NCBI GenBank assembly: GCA_030590185.1
Contig: JAUUZB010000144.1
Coordinates: 1 to 7,681 of the forward strand
Length of the DNA stretch: 7,681 bases
Reading direction: 5' to 3'
Source of the DNA: Deltaproteobacteria bacterium
Lineage (GTDB): Bacteria > Myxococcota > XYA12-FULL-58-9 > JAUUZB01
Shown: positions 4,970-7,681 of the stretch, in pieces
Layout of the letters: every line of letters begins with the position of its first letter
Position numbering within the stretch: position 1 is the first letter of the stretch
The notes under the pieces: model-generated
What the model was told of the DNA's origin: nothing
What the model saw: the letters and a program-made list of their open reading frames with translations, nothing else
Databases searched by the model: none
Position numbers and translations under genes: made by a program

Positions 4970-5776
4970 ATGGTACGAAACTGCGTGCAAATCTGGATGA
5001 CGATGGCGTTGATGACGGGATGCGCGCCGAGCGCGGAGCAGATCGAGCTGCAACGGATCGCGACCCTGATTCGATCTCTGCAAGCCCAGCTCGCGCACCA
5101 GGGCCAAAGGGGCGAGGAGCTCTCGAACCGACTGATCGTCTTATCCCACCGTGTGGACAGCCTGCGCGAAACACCGCCGGAGCAAACCTCGAGCCCGCCG
5201 CCAACGGCCGGGCCGCCACACCTCGAAGTTGTGAAGCTCACGCCAACGGTACCTGAGCCGGTGACCGCAACCAGGGAACCGGATCCAGAGCCGCCCATTG
5301 AAATCAAGCTGACCGGCAGCAGCGGGCCGCCCCCATTGGCGGTGGCCGAGGTGCCGCCACCACCCGCAGAGGGCAGGGATCAGGCCGGCGCCAACCAGCT
5401 GTTCCGCACGGCGCTCGATGCCTACCGAGCCGGCAACAGCGACGAAGCCTATGAGCGCTTCGCCACCTTCGTGCGGAAATTCCCGAAGCACGAGCTCGTC
5501 GACAACGCCCTCTACTGGATGGGCGAATGCCGCTTCGAACGTGGTCAGTACCAACAGGCCTTGGTGGAGCTCGGTGAGGTGGTCGAGCGCCACCCGCACA
5601 GCAACAAGGCGGCCGACGCGCTGCTCAAGATGGGCCTCGCCTACGAACAGCTCGGCAAGCCGGGCAAAGCCCGCTCGATTTTCAAACGGGTGATCGCCAC
5701 CTATCCCCAGAGTGCTCTGGCCGAGTTGGCGCGCGCGCGCCTCGCCTCGGGCGGGGCGAAACGGAGGATGCGATGA
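4970..5776 (+). CDS. YbgF-like TPR lipoprotein with a proline-rich linker
   Basis: From ATG 4970 the product has 268 residues. The N-terminus has a short hydrophobic run ending in ALMTGC, so C18 is a likely lipidation site, although Met at -3 is not ideal. Residues about 22-67 form a short amphipathic or coiled-coil helix. A Pro-rich segment (69-135) follows, then three tetratricopeptide repeats of the YbgF/CpoB type (about 142-174, 179-211, 216-248), recognisable from YRAGNSDEAYERFATFVRKFP and the two similar copies after it. YbgF/CpoB proteins work in the periplasm with Tol-Pal and peptidoglycan synthesis; that role here is inferred from the TPR part only, as no tol gene is in view. The upstream TTG at 4943 is less likely because the signal sequence starts at 4970; no strong ribosome binding site precedes either. 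The stop overlaps the LysM gene start by four bases. Confidence 0.88.
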   Translation: MVRNCVQIWMTMALMTGCAPSAEQIELQRIATLIRSLQAQLAHQGQRGEELSNRLIVLSHRVDSLRETPPEQTSSPPPTAGPPHLEVVKLTPTVPEPVTATREPDPEPPIEIKLTGSSGPPPLAVAEVPPPPAEGRDQAGANQLFRTALDAYRAGNSDEAYERFATFVRKFPKHELVDNALYWMGECRFERGQYQQALVELGEVVERHPHSNKAADALLKMGLAYEQLGKPGKARSIFKRVIATYPQSALAELARARLASGGAKRRMR

Positions 5777-6948
5777 AACGCTGGCTGCTGATCCTGCTCG
5801 GCTTGGTCGTCTCCGCCACGGCCGCCGGCCAAGGAGAGATCGAGGTCCGCGAGGCACCCGCCTGGGATGCCGACTTCAACCCGCAGGTCAACGAGTACGA
5901 CGTGGTCACGGGGGATACCCTCTGGGACATCTCCGCCCGGGTGGTGGGTGACCCGTACAAGTGGCCGAAGGTCTGGTCGCTCAACCCGGAGATCACCAAC
6001 CCGCACTGGATCTATCCGGGCGATCGCATTCGCTTCTTCCAACCGGAGCTCGAGTTGCCGAGCCAGGCGGATTTGATCGCAGGGAACATGGGCATGCCGG
6101 AGGACTACGGCGATCCGGGCGCGGCGGACATCGATGAGATCAGCAGCGACGGTGGCGCCTCCCGTGACGGCAACTCCTCGGGACCAGAGATCGAAATGGT
6201 GAACGCCCCGCCCCGCCGGAACCGTGGCGCTGGAGTGCTGTACCGCTACCTCGAGCGCTTCGTCTCCCCCAAGGAGGTGCAGGAGGCCGGTGTGCTGAGC
6301 AATGCCGTGCCGGACACGATCATGCTGAGAGCCGGGGACGGGGTCTTCTTGAGGTTTCCCAGCTCCAAGCGACCCGAGCCCGGCAGCTTTGTCCTCTCCT
6401 ATCGCACCACCGTCGAGGTTTATCATCCCCGCAGCGGCGACCACCGGGGGTTCCTGACCCAGATCACCGGGATTCTAAAAGTGGAGAGTCCCAAGAGCGA
6501 GGAGATCACCAAGGCGCGGATCATCAGGAACTTCGTGGAGATCGAGCGCGGCAACCTCATCACGCCGATGGAGCAGGACCTGCTGGTGCGCTTGATCGAG
6601 ATACCGACCGGCAAGGATGTCAAGGGTGTCGTGATGGCGGTACGCAACGGGCGCGAGGCGGTGGTCGGGGACATGGAGCTGGTCTACATCGACAAGGGCA
6701 AGCGACACGGTCTCGAACGTGGCAACCGACTTCAGGTGGTGGCCAACTCCGACGATCTGACCGGCGACAGTAATGACAGCATGACGCAGTCGATCGGCCT
6801 GTTGCAAATCGTGGACGCCCGTGATTCCGCCTCCACCTGTCTCATCATCAAGGCCGCGAGGGAGATCGAGCCGGGCCTGCGGGTGCGGACGGTCGTCAAC
6901 GCAGCAGCAGCAGCGGCCGAGGCGGCAGCCACCGAGGAGTCCGGTTGA
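5773..6948 (+). CDS. Secreted LysM-domain protein with two tandem C-terminal modules
   Basis: The 391-residue product starts with a signal peptide (about 1-19; basic MKR, hydrophobic core, Ala-rich end). A LysM peptidoglycan-binding domain follows at about 41-89, with VVTGDTLWDIS (44-54), SLNPEI (69-74) and YPGDRIRF (81-88). Residues 95-155 are a Gly/Asp/Ser-rich linker. The remainder contains two similar beta-rich modules (about 185-268 and 282-374). Each runs from a GD or VGD start, through a hydrophobic core and a G-I-L or G-L-L strand, to an I-x-x-G turn (EIERGNL; EIEPGLR). This layout is common in LysM proteins of deltaproteobacterial type, whose exact function is not known to me. GGAGGA (5763-5768) is a strong ribosome binding site and the start overlaps the previous stop (ATGA), so it should be made together with the TPR lipoprotein. 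Binding to the cell wall is the safest functional statement. Confidence 0.9.
   Translation: MKRWLLILLGLVVSATAAGQGEIEVREAPAWDADFNPQVNEYDVVTGDTLWDISARVVGDPYKWPKVWSLNPEITNPHWIYPGDRIRFFQPELELPSQADLIAGNMGMPEDYGDPGAADIDEISSDGGASRDGNSSGPEIEMVNAPPRRNRGAGVLYRYLERFVSPKEVQEAGVLSNAVPDTIMLRAGDGVFLRFPSSKRPEPGSFVLSYRTTVEVYHPRSGDHRGFLTQITGILKVESPKSEEITKARIIRNFVEIERGNLITPMEQDLLVRLIEIPTGKDVKGVVMAVRNGREAVVGDMELVYIDKGKRHGLERGNRLQVVANSDDLTGDSNDSMTQSIGLLQIVDARDSASTCLIIKAAREIEPGLRVRTVVNAAAAAAEAAATEESG
6901..6915 (+). repeat. Short GCA-type triplet repeat near the LysM gene 3' end
   Basis: Four perfect GCA units followed by GCG encode part of the alanine run at residues 377-384 (AAAAAAAE). It lies in the non-conserved C-terminal tail, where changes in unit number would only alter the alanine count and should not disrupt the frame. 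Confidence 0.7.
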
Positions 6949-6954
6949 GACCGA

Positions 6955-7617
6955 TCACCGGCCCGACCTACTCCCCCCCTCACTCGCCAGCCGCAAGGCC
7001 TCTTCGGCCGCCTCCCTCACCAACACCGCCACCTCCCGCGATCGTCCGTGAAAGAGGTGCTCCGCATCCGGCAGCACCTGGAGCTTGACCGGCGGTGGCT
7101 TGGCGACCAACGCGGCGCGGACAGCCGCCGGGCTGCCGAATTGGTCCTCACTGCCCTGCACGACCATCAACGGCAGCGTGAGCTCAGCGATCTCAGGCAT
7201 CGGATAGAGACGAATCGGCAGCCCAATCGCGATCACGGCGGCCAAGGTTGGGTCCGCTGCCGCGCAGCGGATACTGCACAGGGCACCAAAGGAATAGCCG
7301 ACCAGAAGCAACGGCCGATCGGGCTGGACCAGGCGCGCCCACTGCACCACGGCGGCCAAGTCGCGTACCTCGCCCATCCCGTCATCGTGTTTGCCTTCGC
7401 TCCCGCCGACGCCGCGGAAATTGAAACGCACGGTCATCATACCAGCGTCACGCAGTTCCCGGTCGACGTAGAAGACCACCGGGTTGTGCATGGTGCCGCC
7501 AAACCGGGGGTGGGGATGGGCGATTACCGCGGTGGCCAGCGGAGTCTCAGCGTGCCCCACCAGGGCCTCTAGTCGGCCCGTGGGTCCCGCGATCCAGAGT
7601 TTCTCGGGCGTCCGCAT
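6955..7617 (-). CDS. Alpha/beta hydrolase of the COG2945 type
   Basis: From the ATG at 7617 (minus strand) the product has 220 residues and looks complete. Motifs of this small cytoplasmic alpha/beta hydrolase group, numbered from that ATG, are HPHPRFGGTMHN (34-45), RFNFRGVGGSEG (64-75) forming the oxyanion-loop region, the nucleophile elbow GYSFGA (107-112) with S109, GSEDQF (155-160) with acid D158, and EHLFHGR (186-192) with H187. The triad is therefore intact and hydrolase activity is likely. The substrate cannot be told; relatives are annotated as hydrolases or esterases without a firm role. The frame stays open upstream to 7680, but the conserved sequence begins near the ATG; no clear ribosome binding site helps. 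It converges on the LysM gene with six bases between stop codons and no obvious shared terminator. Confidence 0.9.
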   Translation of the reverse strand: MRTPEKLWIAGPTGRLEALVGHAETPLATAVIAHPHPRFGGTMHNPVVFYVDRELRDAGMMTVRFNFRGVGGSEGKHDDGMGEVRDLAAVVQWARLVQPDRPLLLVGYSFGALCSIRCAAADPTLAAVIAIGLPIRLYPMPEIAELTLPLMVVQGSEDQFGSPAAVRAALVAKPPPVKLQVLPDAEHLFHGRSREVAVLVREAAEEALRLASEGGSRSGR

Positions 7618-7681
7618 CGGTCGTCGGACATTGTCACACAACGGCCGGCTCGACCCCAGCACCGAGCGCCGGGGCGCCACC

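Noticed and set aside
7048..7572. A 174-codon open frame on the plus strand
   Set aside because: It is opposite the alpha/beta hydrolase, whose catalytic triad is intact; the antisense product has no recognisable feature.
7631..7641. Inverted repeat TTGTCACACAA containing a TGTGA-like half-site upstream of the hydrolase
   Set aside because: The arms are only four bases and only one half of a Crp-type site is present; this is expected by chance, and I have no evidence of a Crp regulon here.

Overview
The window is a GC-rich, densely coded bacterial chromosome segment with eight CDSs, one of them cut by the left edge. The gene set points to Myxococcota or another former deltaproteobacterial lineage: a GAF/HD-GYP phosphodiesterase, a membrane-anchored ComEA-like helix-hairpin-helix protein with an extracytoplasmic cysteine region, a YbgF-like TPR lipoprotein coupled to a LysM protein, and a free-standing cyclic-nucleotide-binding protein. 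This placement rests on family resemblance only; no rRNA or other phylogenetic marker is present. I see no tRNA, rRNA, CRISPR array, insertion sequence, phage gene or other sign of recent transfer. No stretch longer than about 130 bases lacks a gene.

Layout. Positions 1-1804 are on the minus strand. A GAF plus HD-GYP phosphodiesterase begins at 1804 and has a long histone-H1-like basic N-terminus. It is followed by the first 20 codons of an unidentified gene that leaves the window at base 1. A short divergent regulatory region (about 1805-1884) with an AT-rich core separates it from a plus-strand series: the ComEA-like protein (1885-2391), a hairpin, then a tight cluster of phosphatidylserine decarboxylase (2467-3402), cyclic-nucleotide-binding protein (3399-4076) and the laccase-domain purine nucleoside phosphorylase PgeF (4079-4840). 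A strong hairpin lies over the pgeF stop codon. A new unit then starts: a proline-rich lipoprotein with YbgF-type TPRs (4970-5776), overlapping by four bases a secreted LysM protein (5773-6948). An alpha/beta hydrolase (7617-6955, minus strand) converges on the LysM gene with six bases between stop codons.

How the genes may work together. The decarboxylase makes phosphatidylethanolamine at the cytoplasmic membrane, and the YbgF-like and LysM proteins belong to the cell envelope, so much of the window concerns envelope construction. Two separate proteins look able to sense cyclic nucleotides: the Crp-type domain encoded next to the decarboxylase, and the GAF domain of the phosphodiesterase, which carries a complete NKFDE motif. 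Most of this is ordinary core-genome content. The unusual parts are the charged tails: a histone-like tail on a c-di-GMP phosphodiesterase, and a basic tail and an acidic tail on the products of two translationally coupled genes. I found no clearly novel multi-gene defence or mobile system.
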